Notes under the pieces: model-generated
Database searches by the model: none
Told to the model about the DNA's origin: nothing
Seen by the model: the letters and a program-made list of their open reading frames with translations, nothing else
Position numbers and translations under genes: made by a program
Shown: positions 1-9,474 of the stretch, piece by piece
Layout of the letters: every line of letters starts with the position of its first letter
Numbering within the stretch: position 1 is the stretch's first letter
Virus record (IMG/VR): IMGVR_UViG_3300040960_001791
Span: 1-46,967 of that record
Reading direction: 5' to 3' (one strand)
Length of the DNA stretch: 46,967 nt
Source of the DNA: a virus

Positions 1-142
1 CCGAGCAAGCGCGTAGAACGAAAAGTTCTGATTCCGCTGCTCAGAGTTTGGATTCCAAACCTTGCCAATGGCTTTGTTGCCAGCAGTATGAATGCTGGTC
101 AAAAGGAAGCCGGTTCCAGCGGACAGGGAGTCCCCGAACTTT
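1..142. repeat. Terminal direct repeat, left copy (circular junction)
   Basis: These 142 bases recur at 46826-46967 with one difference (G at 127, A at 46952). Both copies lie inside one leftward reading frame that stays open when the ends are joined, and the difference is silent (Ser TCC against TCT). This fits a circular or circularly permuted genome read slightly past its start. The mismatch suggests population variation or a read error. Confidence 0.9.
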
Positions 143-3100
143 CCGGGGTTGTACCCGGCTTGGTCAAAGAACCCCCACTCCTTAATGAAGTCTTGGCCAG
201 CCTTGCTGTTGTAGTCCTTTACAGCAGCGGCAAATTCCTTGGACCCAAGAAGACTCCAAATCTGCAACGCCTGCGTGCTATTGATGATGTGCTGCCCCGG
301 CCTCACCAACTGGCGATAAAACTGGAACGCACGCAGGCCACCGAACATCCGATCTCCGAGATCCGCCATCTGGCCGAGGCCGGAATCTCGCATCATTCGC
401 TCAAGGCCGCGACTGCCGAACACAGTGTGTTCAGCAAGGTTTCTTCCATACTCTGGAATCCATCTCGGGGCACTTCCACGGACTTCCATCTCCCGCAGAA
501 TCGGCGTGGCCTGCTCCTGAATCTGCTTGCTCAACTTGTTCCTATAGAAGTTCTGCATTGCAACTTCCATAACCTTGTGAACATTGGTTGAGTAGCCTTC
601 AGCACCCTTGCGCTTAAGAAGGGCGGCAAGGAACGCGGTTCTAACAGCGCGGCTTTCAACCCTGCCGTTCAACGCGGCATTGATTTCTGACCGGTGTGCG
701 CCGCTCGCGTCCTTAATCGCATTGACAAGGTTGCGCCTTGTGGTGCCCGGCATGTAAACGGCGTCAGCCGGTGCGCTTCCTCCGGTCTCCTTGATGTTAA
801 TGTCGAACGTGAAACCAGCGTCCGGAGACTCCGCACGCTTGCGTTCAAGAGCGGCTTCTGCCATTGAGAGAATGGCCGATCGCTCAACTTCCCTATTTCC
901 TCTTTCGCCAGTTCCGAAGCGGATAGTGTCAACAACTTCACCGGCTTCATTCTTGACGACCACTTCTCCCTTGTAGTTGCCGAAGAAAAGGTGCGGGAAA
1001 TACGAGTCCTTGTAGCCGAAGTTATCGGTGACAAGATTCTTTGCCATGAACTCCGGGAGGCTTTCCCGGGTAAGCCGAACGGTTCCGTCCTTCGTCGTGA
1101 TTTCGAACAGACCCTTTCGGCCCGTTTTTACAAGATCAACCTTCCAATCAGGCTTGGCCTCTCTGATTGCAGCGAGGTTCTGCCGCATCGAGCCGTACTT
1201 GTAACGCATCTCTACGGCCTTGCGCTTGTCGGCAATGATTTCCTGCCTCTGCGTTTCATTGATACGGCGAATGGCCTTGATGTAGTTGCGTTCCGTTTCC
1301 CTCAACGATGCCGTCATTGGATGCGTGTCAACATCTTTTTCAGCAATTGGGGTTTCAAGGATTTCGACCAACCTCGCACCGTCTCGGTCAGTCAGGAGCG
1401 TAGATTCCTTGTCCTTGACCAACGCTCTGTGTACGACGTTCAACCCGAATTGATCCCGAGCAAGTTCGTCTCGAACGGACTGCTCAAGCGTGTACAACTT
1501 TTCAACGAACGCCCGAAACGGCGCGTTGCCAGACATGATCGACAGGTTGAGCGGATCATGGAAAAATCTTCCAATGCCGCCAAGATAGCCGTCGAAGATT
1601 TTCCTCATAAGGCTTCTGGAATCGGAACGCTCAGTGATACTGAACGTGTCGCCAGCAGGCTCCGGCTCTGGGGAAGGTTCGCCCGGCTTAGGCTCGGCAG
1701 GTGGCTTTGGAGGCTTCGGCGGAGCGGAATCCGGCAGCAACTCTGTAGCGTCAACTGTAGTTGACTCCGCACCACGCTCAAGAAGTTCGTGAACCTTGTC
1801 AGCGGTTTCACGCTCCGATTCCGTCATTGTGGATTCGGAATGTGGACCTCGCCGGTCTACGGTTCCCGGCTCATGAATACGCAAGGAAATTGAACCAGCG
1901 GCATTCAGTAGTTCAATAGTCTTGCCCATGTGCTCAAAGGTCGTCACTCCAGAGCGGGTATTGGCGACCTCCGCGTCAATCCGAGACATCAAGCCCGGAT
2001 AAGCAAGTTCCAACTCGTTGATCGCAGCCTTATTGAAACCGGTCTTGTTATTGAACAACTCAATAGGCTCAATAGCCTCTCGAGTTTCTGCCAATTCACG
2101 CTCGGTGGTTTCGAGCGATTCCGGCTTGCGTTCGGTTGGAGTTGGCGTCGGGACAACCGCAACCTTGTCTCCGGCACGGTTGATTTTTCGCTCAATAACG
2201 CTGAGTTCTGGATTCGGCTCGATACGTCTCCTAATGGCAAACGCGTTGTTTAGAGCCTTGATGTGCTGAGCGGCAAGTTGGCCATCTCGACGGATATCGC
2301 CCTTAATTGGCTCACCGCGTGAAATTCGTTCCATTGCTTGGGTTGTGCGATCGGTCCCAAGAATGTCCGAACCCTTTCTTGGGTTTTCAAATCCGAATTC
2401 TCGGTAAGCGTCCTGCTGCCGAATGAACCATTCCGAAAAAGCCTTTGGATCGGTACGAAACACATCAGCGCGTTGAGCATCTGTCAACAGCGGCATGATC
2501 ATTTCGAAGATTTCGGCCATCGCCATGCTCGTCGTGCCGGAATAAGTCCCGTCTGGATTTCGTTGGCCAAGTTCAATATTGGCAAGTATTTCTCGCACAG
2601 TTCCGACGCTTGTTTCGGAACCGGTCATTTGCGTAAGAATCTGCGCAATTCGCTTGTGCGTAGAAAACGCGCCAAACAACGCCCGCGTGATCGGGAATCT
2701 TGTTTCACGAATCCATTGAGCAGTTGCGTGGTGCCTAGCAATGCTCATTCTCGCTGCCGAAGCGGAAACGTCGCTTCTTATGACGACAACCCCGTTCGTG
2801 CTGAAATCAATTCTGGGTGTGCCGCGACCCATGCCGTGAGCAATAACAACCGCAAGATTTGCTGCGTTTGCTTGCGGAGCAACAGCGGCCATAAGGTTTG
2901 AGCCGGGTTCTCCAGTAAATTGAAGTTCCGCACCAGTCGCGCCAAGTTCTTCAATTTTGTTTAGCGCATCAACAAGAGACTCTCTGGTTGTTTTGTCGCT
3001 TTCGTTGTTTGGAACCTCGACGATTGGATCGGTTTCGTTCCTGCCTGCTTCAAGCCGCTCCCTAAGTCTTTGCGGAGTTCCCTGTTCTGCTTGAGCGGGG

Positions 3101-6100
3101 GTTGTGGTTTCGGTTTCAACCTTTTCGCGAACCGGGGCTTCTCCGCGTTGCTGCCTAAACAGGTCTTCGGCAGAAACTCCACGTTCGAGAGCCTGACGGG
3201 ATGTCTCAGTGCTAGTCGCGCGATCGAGCGGTCGTCCGTACCCGTCGTTTTCGATTTCGCTGGTAATCCGGCCCGGCTTGTATTCTCCGATCCTTTCGAT
3301 GCCGAGGGCGCGAGAAGGAAGGAACTTTGGCTTGGGCTGCGCAGCACTCGTCCTCACAACGTCGGTTGGACCAGTCTTGTAGTCAGGCGTGCGAACCTTC
3401 GGGCCAGTTGCAGTCTCTTGGAAAACGTGCGCCAGAGCGTCGCCAAGACGCTGCCGAGCCTCCTTGGTGTTGTTCTTTGCAGGAAGGTCAGGGAACAACC
3501 GTTCCATGTGCCTGCGGCTAATAGCGGGGTTTTGTGTGGTGTTTTGTCCACGATGAACCTTGCCAACCACCCATCGAAGAAGCCCGGGATTTGCTCTAGC
3601 AACATTGGTCAAAATGTCCTTGTTGCTTTTGGCTTCCGGCATGAACTGGCGTTCGCTTGCAATCACCCGATCAAGCGACTCTTTGACCGCACGGGATCGC
3701 CTTGCAGCGGCAAAGACTCCTTCGACTGTAGTAACGCCCTTTAGAGCGTTGCCTACGGCTCTCGCCGCCTCTGGGTTGGTCGAAAGCCGTGCGTCGCGAA
3801 TGACCTTGGCAACAAACGATCGCGGCTTGGTTTTAATCTTGTCCTTGTTAAGGCCAATGGTCCTTAGGAAATTGACAATTCCACTAGACCTCTGCTCTGC
3901 GGTTCTGCCTTCAACGCTAACCGAACGAATCCCCTTAGGGGATGGCGGGACGTTGATGACTCGGTTGCGTCGCTTGTCGAACTTTTCAACAAACTGCTGG
4001 CGCCGCTGCCTGATTGCGGATCGACCCTCATACAAGAAGTTGATTGACCCATCGCCAAACTGAGCGACATCGAGCGTCAATCCACGGCGTTGCGCTTCGG
4101 CAAGAGCCATGCCTCTAGTAACACCAACATTGCCTTGAGCATCAGCAAGCCTTGATCGAAGCGCCGGATCGCTGATACGGCCACCCTCGACATTGAAGCG
4201 GTAGCCAATGCCGTCAAGGCCACCAGCCATCAAGGCAACGTCGGGAAGTTGCCTGTCACCGAAGAACAGGATTTCTGCCAACTGCGTGTTGGTAATACCC
4301 GTCAGCAAGAATTCATTTTGACTAACTGCTTGTCGTTCTCTGTTTAGTTGTTCAAGCATTCCAACGCGGAACGCGTCGGAACGGTTGTCCATGTACGCCT
4401 TCTTTTCCGCTTCAGAAAGGCTGGACCATGTTTTCCATGCTTCTGCACCATCTTTTGCATCGCGAATCTTCCGCATTTCCTTGCTGAAATTCGCAGGCAG
4501 ATGAAATCCGCCGATTGCACCGCCAATGAGGAAACTGCCAAACAAATGCTTAAGGCTGTCTCCACCGCTGTTCACCCACTTGTCGAGGGTGGCCATTCGA
4601 TCTTCACTGTCGGTTAGTGAGTAAGCATCCATCAGGATGTCAAACATCACAAAGTCCTTGCCGGACTTTACGCCTCCAACAGCAGTTCTCGCCATTGAGC
4701 GACGCAACGCAGCATTCATCGTTGCCGTCGAGTACGGGCCGGAGTTCAGAAGGCCGCGAGAACCAGAGCCGGTTTTCGGGAACCTGTTGATTCCGGGGAT
4801 GTTTCTTCCGATGAGATGCGCAATTGCCATGTGGGCAATGGCGTCTTGTGCAGCAAAGAACGCGTCGCCAGCATCCGGCTCTCTCCCTTGCATTGCTGCT
4901 CGGTCAAGTTGCCTTGCGTACGAGTTTGTAAATGAGTCTGCTCCAACCCGGTACAGGAAGGTGTTGAAAGATGTAACCGGCTTGTTCAAAAACGACTTGC
5001 TGGCATCGCCGAGTTCTCTGGCGACGCTGCCTAATTTTGCCGCGCCGGGAATTGCAGGAACGCCAGCCTTGGTTGCTGCACCTGCTGCGGCGGCTGCGCT
5101 TGGCCCCTTGCCAAAGAACGCCCTGTTGAAAAACGCCTTGGTGTCCTTGGCCATTTCCCCGGCAGCACGAACGCTTGCTGCGCCAGCACGAGTCGTGGCC
5201 AACTCGGCACCAAGAACCCTACCAGTGGCACGAATCCCCGGCCCAAGCGGGATTAGTTTTCCGGTAACAAACGATGTGGCCATGTCAAAAGCCAACATCG
5301 TTCCGATTTCAACACCGGTGTAAGCGGTATTTGCAAGGAACCCGTCGCCAGCAACCTGCTTGTACGCACCCCTGAAAACGCTGTTTTGAAAGTGACGCGT
5401 AGCAATTTCGTCGGATCTTGCGGAGATCCAGTTGTCGAACATCTCGGTGTCTAAACCAAGCGTTCTGCCACCAAGCGCGTACGCCCCAGCACCAAGTTCC
5501 GGGAGAAACTCAAGGGTTCTTTGGACAGTTTCTACAGCACTTGTAGCAGCGGCAATTCCAAGCCCGTACTGCCAACTGTACGAATCAATCTTCGATGGGT
5601 CGTCAATGTCCGTTGCGTACTCTTGCATACGCACATCGCGAGCCAACTCCGCGTCAATTAGCGCATCAAGGTGCCTTCTGTCTCTTGCTTGGTCGAGAAG
5701 CCTTTTTCTTGTTGCTGTCTCAAATCCAGTTCCGCCGAATGCTCCGAAGGAATCGGAGATGTTGCCGAAAAACCCTTGTGGCTTTTCAACTCCAACAGAG
5801 GCGTACAAGTCCTCCTTGGCTTTTCGTGCTTCTTCTTCCTCTGCAATCTTTTGAGTTTTCGCATCCTCGGTAAGATCGGTAGTTCCGCGCTGTTCGTTCG
5901 TAAAATCAGGGGGAACAAGATCGCGGGATCGCCAAAACGAATTTCGCCATTCGTCGTAATCTTCCCCGACCGCCTCCATCGTTTGGCGAAGGTTCAGGGA
6001 GTCTACGTCGTCGCCAAATTGCCGCTGCAAAGACGGCCCGTACATCTCTTTGAGGTTTTTGAGATACGCGGACTCGTCTTCTGCAAGTTGCTTTCCAAGG

Positions 6101-6531
6101 ACCGCATAATCGGATTTTGATCCGAGACGACCCTCGTAGCCAGTGAAGCCTTCAGGGCTACCTTCTGGCTTATAGGAAATGCGAACAGGCTCATCCGGCT
6201 TTTGATCGCCGGGTTGGGCTTGTGTGCCTGTTGATTGAGCAACAGATTGAGACTCAATTTCCTTTTGCTTCTTATCGGTATAGAACGAAAGGAATGGATC
6301 AGTCTGGTATTGGGGCCGAGGTTCAGCCGCAGCCTGCGGCGGTTGAGCCTCAGGAGCGGGCTGGGCCTCAGGAGCGGGTGGGGCCGCTTCAACGGGAGCA
6401 GCCTTTGGCTCTGGAACTTGAATTGGTTCAGGTGTAACCGGTTGCTCTGCCTGCTGTGGCTGCGGTGTAACCGGGGGCTGCTCGGTAGTTTGCGGTGGAA
6501 CCGCTTCAGTCTGGATTGGATCTTGTGCCAT
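1..6531 (-). CDS. Giant virion/polyvalent protein, N-terminal 2177 codons (continues at 46825)
   Basis: The frame starts at ATG 6531, overlapping the previous stop as ATGA, and in the stretches I translated on both sides of the junction it has no stop before the window edge. Joined across the 142-bp repeat it continues to 45641, giving about 2571 aa. Residues 1-75 are Pro/Gln/Ala-rich. Hydrophobic patches lie near residues 320, 405-420 and 662-674. A second Pro-rich linker lies near 1600-1640, and a YFPHLF motif near 1844. Size, the Pro-rich head, membrane-like patches and position after the tail genes match giant phage polyvalent or internal virion proteins that are ejected with DNA. No catalytic motif was recognised. 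An N4-type virion RNA polymerase was considered, but I saw no polymerase motif. A 16-bp palindrome lies inside at 1750-1765. Confidence 0.85.
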   Translation of the reverse strand, partial: MAQDPIQTEAVPPQTTEQPPVTPQPQQAEQPVTPEPIQVPEPKAAPVEAAPPAPEAQPAPEAQPPQAAAEPRPQYQTDPFLSFYTDKKQKEIESQSVAQSTGTQAQPGDQKPDEPVRISYKPEGSPEGFTGYEGRLGSKSDYAVLGKQLAEDESAYLKNLKEMYGPSLQRQFGDDVDSLNLRQTMEAVGEDYDEWRNSFWRSRDLVPPDFTNEQRGTTDLTEDAKTQKIAEEEEARKAKEDLYASVGVEKPQGFFGNISDSFGAFGGTGFETATRKRLLDQARDRRHLDALIDAELARDVRMQEYATDIDDPSKIDSYSWQYGLGIAAATSAVETVQRTLEFLPELGAGAYALGGRTLGLDTEMFDNWISARSDEIATRHFQNSVFRGAYKQVAGDGFLANTAYTGVEIGTMLAFDMATSFVTGKLIPLGPGIRATGRVLGAELATTRAGAASVRAAGEMAKDTKAFFNRAFFGKGPSAAAAAGAATKAGVPAIPGAAKLGSVARELGDASKSFLNKPVTSFNTFLYRVGADSFTNSYARQLDRAAMQGREPDAGDAFFAAQDAIAHMAIAHLIGRNIPGINRFPKTGSGSRGLLNSGPYSTATMNAALRRSMARTAVGGVKSGKDFVMFDILMDAYSLTDSEDRMATLDKWVNSGGDSLKHLFGSFLIGGAIGGFHLPANFSKEMRKIRDAKDGAEAWKTWSSLSEAEKKAYMDNRSDAFRVGMLEQLNRERQAVSQNEFLLTGITNTQLAEILFFGDRQLPDVALMAGGLDGIGYRFNVEGGRISDPALRSRLADAQGNVGVTRGMALAEAQRRGLTLDVAQFGDGSINFLYEGRSAIRQRRQQFVEKFDKRRNRVINVPPSPKGIRSVSVEGRTAEQRSSGIVNFLRTIGLNKDKIKTKPRSFVAKVIRDARLSTNPEAARAVGNALKGVTTVEGVFAAARRSRAVKESLDRVIASERQFMPEAKSNKDILTNVARANPGLLRWVVGKVHRGQNTTQNPAISRRHMERLFPDLPAKNNTKEARQRLGDALAHVFQETATGPKVRTPDYKTGPTDVVRTSAAQPKPKFLPSRALGIERIGEYKPGRITSEIENDGYGRPLDRATSTETSRQALERGVSAEDLFRQQRGEAPVREKVETETTTPAQAEQGTPQRLRERLEAGRNETDPIVEVPNNESDKTTRESLVDALNKIEELGATGAELQFTGEPGSNLMAAVAPQANAANLAVVIAHGMGRGTPRIDFSTNGVVVIRSDVSASAARMSIARHHATAQWIRETRFPITRALFGAFSTHKRIAQILTQMTGSETSVGTVREILANIELGQRNPDGTYSGTTSMAMAEIFEMIMPLLTDAQRADVFRTDPKAFSEWFIRQQDAYREFGFENPRKGSDILGTDRTTQAMERISRGEPIKGDIRRDGQLAAQHIKALNNAFAIRRRIEPNPELSVIERKINRAGDKVAVVPTPTPTERKPESLETTERELAETREAIEPIELFNNKTGFNKAAINELELAYPGLMSRIDAEVANTRSGVTTFEHMGKTIELLNAAGSISLRIHEPGTVDRRGPHSESTMTESERETADKVHELLERGAESTTVDATELLPDSAPPKPPKPPAEPKPGEPSPEPEPAGDTFSITERSDSRSLMRKIFDGYLGGIGRFFHDPLNLSIMSGNAPFRAFVEKLYTLEQSVRDELARDQFGLNVVHRALVKDKESTLLTDRDGARLVEILETPIAEKDVDTHPMTASLRETERNYIKAIRRINETQRQEIIADKRKAVEMRYKYGSMRQNLAAIREAKPDWKVDLVKTGRKGLFEITTKDGTVRLTRESLPEFMAKNLVTDNFGYKDSYFPHLFFGNYKGEVVVKNEAGEVVDTIRFGTGERGNREVERSAILSMAEAALERKRAESPDAGFTFDINIKETGGSAPADAVYMPGTTRRNLVNAIKDASGAHRSEINAALNGRVESRAVRTAFLAALLKRKGAEGYSTNVHKVMEVAMQNFYRNKLSKQIQEQATPILREMEVRGSAPRWIPEYGRNLAEHTVFGSRGLERMMRDSGLGQMADLGDRMFGGLRAFQFYRQLVRPGQHIINSTQALQIWSLLGSKEFAAAVKDYNSKAGQDFIKEWGFFDQAGYNPGKFGDSLSAGTGFLLTSIHTAGNKAIGKVWNPNSEQRNQNFSFYALAR
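1750..1765. repeat. 16-bp dispersed palindrome, copy A1
   Basis: GTCAACTGTAGTTGAC, one base from the perfect palindrome GTCAACTATAGTTGAC. It lies inside the giant protein gene in the only reading frame of this element that has no stop, coding S-T-T-V-D. Confidence 0.8.
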
Positions 6532-9467
6532 CAGTCCCGACCTTGGAGTAGATTGATAATTTCTTGTTCCGACCTACGCATATTAAGCATTGTTGCGCGG
6601 TCGAACCCAGAATCTGCCATTGCTTCGTCAAATACGCCCAGTTGATCGGCGGCCATTTGTGCCGCCATTTCCATCTTTTGCTTGTATGGAACATCTGGGT
6701 TGGTGCGCTCAAGTTCTCCCAGCGCCTTTGTCCTTGCATCTTCCATGAATGATTTTTCAATCATTTGGTAATACGGGCCAGCGCCCATTTCTGCAATCAT
6801 TTCGTCCCGATTAAACCCGTACTTCTGGTCAAAGTTCTTGATGTACTGGCTGGCTGCAATGCTTGGGGATCTATCTTCAAGAGATTCAGCCTGACGAGCG
6901 GCACCGTCATACACCTCGCCGAACCCGGCTCCTTCTCGGCGAGATTGCATTTCTTCTTGAGTAAGCGCATTGGTTCTAAAACCAACCGACTCGGCGACTG
7001 CCTTGGCGATTGCCGGTCGTTGTTCAATCGGCAGGTCTGGGTATTTCGCCGTAATGAACTCGTCAATCTTTTCCATGACTGACGGATCGGATCCAAGAAC
7101 AAGAGCCTCTGGGTTTTGTTCCGCAAGCGAGGAAAGACTGCTCCTCAGTTCCGTGGAGCGCTTGAACGAATCACTGCCGACTACGCCAAGTTCGTCAGAA
7201 CCCATGGACGCGACCGGAGCGTTTCCTCTTGAGCCGCGCTCCAATGCAACGATTTGTCCAACACTGGTCGGCGATGCTACTGCTGTTTTCCCAACCATCT
7301 TTGCAGGAATGTTTTCGTCGCCAATCGAAATAACCGGGCCTCCTCCGGTCACGAACACCTGCGATCCTTCCGGCAAAGATTGGGTAGTACGGTCAGCAAA
7401 AATTTGCGGATCGCCTTCGTAGAACCGAATGTCCTCGCCAACCTTGGTTGCTTCTCGAAGGGCAGTACGTTCCCCTACAACTCGTTCGCGGACTTCGTCT
7501 GGAGTCGGATCTTGAACTTCCGCCTTCCTAAGTTCTTCAAGTTCTGCCTCGCGTCGCTGAAGTTCGGCAATTGCGTTTTCGCGAGCGGTGCCAACCATTC
7601 CGACATCAGCCAGTTTGAACTTGATTTGTTCAATCTGATCGACGCGTCCCCTGTACTTGTTTTCGAACGCTTCGTTGCGTTCTTTGACAAGATCCTCGCG
7701 GGCGTCAACAAGGCGCTTGCCGATGTCTTCGGACTCGTCTTTCTTGCTGGTTGCTCTGGTGGATGTAGTTCCAGCCGTCCCGCCGTCAGCCGTCGGCCTA
7801 CCGGATTGTCCACGGCCCGGCTTGAATTGGCCGTCGCTGGTTACATATGACTGACCGGCAGGCAAAGCCTTGGCTTGATCATCATTGTCAATGACGGGGA
7901 TAACAATGCCGCCAGCGGGCGTTGCGTCCGACTCGTAGAGAATGGCCGGAACTGCACGGGGGAGACCCTCCGTCTTGTACTCCAACAATCCATCCTCGCG
8001 GATGTATCCGCCTTCCGGCATCGCGCCAGCGGGAACACGGTCTGGCCGCCGAACGCTTTCCGTAATATCAACTCTTGGAGCACGCTCCGTTTGACGCTGG
8101 GGGGCCGCTCCTTCTCCACGGAAGAACGCCTCCTCCTGCATCATCAGGTCGTACTCTTCTTCGATAAAAGAATCAAGAGAACGCGCGGTGTTGCCTGACT
8201 TGATTGATTCATCAAGCCTCTTCCTTGCCCTGTCCAACACCTTTTCTCTGCGGCCTCGTTCTTCTTCGGCAAACTTTTCCTGTTGCTTTGAAAGTTCTTC
8301 CTGTTCTTTCTGGATCGCCCGACTTCCGCTTTCAATTCCGGATGCCATGCCCTGAGCATGATCACGCAACAAAGTTGACGCTCGGCCTGAAAGTTGTTGC
8401 GTCAATTGCTCTCTTTGCTGAGCACTCAGATTTACTCCGCCCGTTGCACCAAGATCGCGAAGCAACTTTCTTGCAGCGTTTCCTTGGACTCCGGGTTCTC
8501 TTGCCAAACTTTGGATTGCATCAACCGGAGACTTGCCGGGGTTCAACTGCTGAAAAGCAGCGTTGAAATCCTCAGCGGTCATCCCCTGACTGTCGGGAAG
8601 CGTGATACCGCCGCCCATGGAGTAAACCGTAGTTGACTCTTGCCCGCCCGGAATTCCGGTGAGTTTCACCGTTTCGCCGGTTTTGTATTGTCTTGGCTGT
8701 TCCTGTGCAGCAGCGGCTGCGCCAGCAGTACCCGGCCCTTGCCGATACTTTTTCATGGCCTCAGCACCGCCGTCAATCGCGGCGCGTGCATCTTCAAACA
8801 TTGCCGGAAGACCTCTACGCGACCTTGCGCGTTCGGTCATCAGTTTGTTGAAACGATCTTTTTCGTCTTTAGCCCTTTCTCTGGCAAGATCGTCCCAACT
8901 TTGTGGCTGAGGTCCAGCACCATCTGTTGCTGGCGTGCTTGGAGACGGCGGACCCATTTCAAAGTCGGTTGCCGGTGGCCCCATCGACTCTGCTGGAGTT
9001 GGAGGACCGGCCAAATCTTGGCGTTGCCTGTTTGGATCATCCGGCCCCATCTGCCCACCAACCCCACCAGTCACATCTGGAGTTGGCAGTTCTGGACCCA
9101 TCGCTCCTGCAACAGGATCCGGTTGAAACGGGCCTGTCTCTTTAGCGTCGTATTGTCCAGTTGGCTGATAATCTCTCCAGCCTTCAGTCCACGACTTGCT
9201 TGGTTCCGGCGCAGGCTGCTGGCCAAACCCCTCAGGAAGCGAGTTCGGTCCTCCCTGCTGGTTTCCAAACGCTGCACGATCAACGGGAGTCGGGCGCGTT
9301 CTTGCAGGTGGTCTTGGAGCCTGTGGGTCGAAGTCTCTCCAACCCTCGGTCCAATTTGGCTGCGTTTCTTGCTGTGGCTGGCCAAAATCCGGAGGCAAAG
9401 GCTGCCCCTGCCCGGGGTTATTAAAGGCTGTCGGGTCTACTTGGCTTGGGTCGTTTTGCTGTGCCAT
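6531..9467 (-). CDS. 978-aa internal virion-type protein
   Basis: This is a probable internal virion or ejection protein directly upstream of the giant protein, with which it overlaps by ATGA. The N-terminal 170 residues are Pro/Gln/Gly-rich and carry two copies of a WTEGWRD[FY] motif (near residues 39 and 92). The middle holds long charged, coiled-coil-like stretches rich in Glu, Arg and Gln (about 380-430 and 580-670), and the C-terminus is helical. No enzyme motif is visible. Low-complexity head, coiled coils and pairing with a giant protein resemble the large internal proteins of podoviruses, so the function is inferred from context. A degenerate 16-bp palindrome lies inside at 8622-8637. 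The start follows the upstream gene by 7 bp. Confidence 0.85.
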   Translation of the reverse strand: MAQQNDPSQVDPTAFNNPGQGQPLPPDFGQPQQETQPNWTEGWRDFDPQAPRPPARTRPTPVDRAAFGNQQGGPNSLPEGFGQQPAPEPSKSWTEGWRDYQPTGQYDAKETGPFQPDPVAGAMGPELPTPDVTGGVGGQMGPDDPNRQRQDLAGPPTPAESMGPPATDFEMGPPSPSTPATDGAGPQPQSWDDLARERAKDEKDRFNKLMTERARSRRGLPAMFEDARAAIDGGAEAMKKYRQGPGTAGAAAAAQEQPRQYKTGETVKLTGIPGGQESTTVYSMGGGITLPDSQGMTAEDFNAAFQQLNPGKSPVDAIQSLAREPGVQGNAARKLLRDLGATGGVNLSAQQREQLTQQLSGRASTLLRDHAQGMASGIESGSRAIQKEQEELSKQQEKFAEEERGRREKVLDRARKRLDESIKSGNTARSLDSFIEEEYDLMMQEEAFFRGEGAAPQRQTERAPRVDITESVRRPDRVPAGAMPEGGYIREDGLLEYKTEGLPRAVPAILYESDATPAGGIVIPVIDNDDQAKALPAGQSYVTSDGQFKPGRGQSGRPTADGGTAGTTSTRATSKKDESEDIGKRLVDAREDLVKERNEAFENKYRGRVDQIEQIKFKLADVGMVGTARENAIAELQRREAELEELRKAEVQDPTPDEVRERVVGERTALREATKVGEDIRFYEGDPQIFADRTTQSLPEGSQVFVTGGGPVISIGDENIPAKMVGKTAVASPTSVGQIVALERGSRGNAPVASMGSDELGVVGSDSFKRSTELRSSLSSLAEQNPEALVLGSDPSVMEKIDEFITAKYPDLPIEQRPAIAKAVAESVGFRTNALTQEEMQSRREGAGFGEVYDGAARQAESLEDRSPSIAASQYIKNFDQKYGFNRDEMIAEMGAGPYYQMIEKSFMEDARTKALGELERTNPDVPYKQKMEMAAQMAADQLGVFDEAMADSGFDRATMLNMRRSEQEIINLLQGRD
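8622..8637. repeat. 16-bp dispersed palindrome, copy A2
   Basis: GTAAACCGTAGTTGAC, a degenerate copy with one conserved GTTGAC arm and one GTAAAC arm. It lies inside the 978-aa gene, in the same stop-free frame as the other coding copies (S-T-T-V-Y). Confidence 0.65.
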
Positions 9468-9474
9468 TGCTGCC

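Noticed and set aside
1-142. True direct terminal repeat of T7 type
   Set aside because: The repeat lies within one open reading frame that continues through the junction; circular permutation explains it better. A real repeat is not excluded.
88-1764. Rightward ORFs opposite the giant gene
   Set aside because: The leftward frame stays open across the junction and over 2500 codons; the rightward ORFs are its antisense.
1-6531. N4-like virion RNA polymerase
   Set aside because: The size and position would fit, but I recognised no polymerase catalytic motif.
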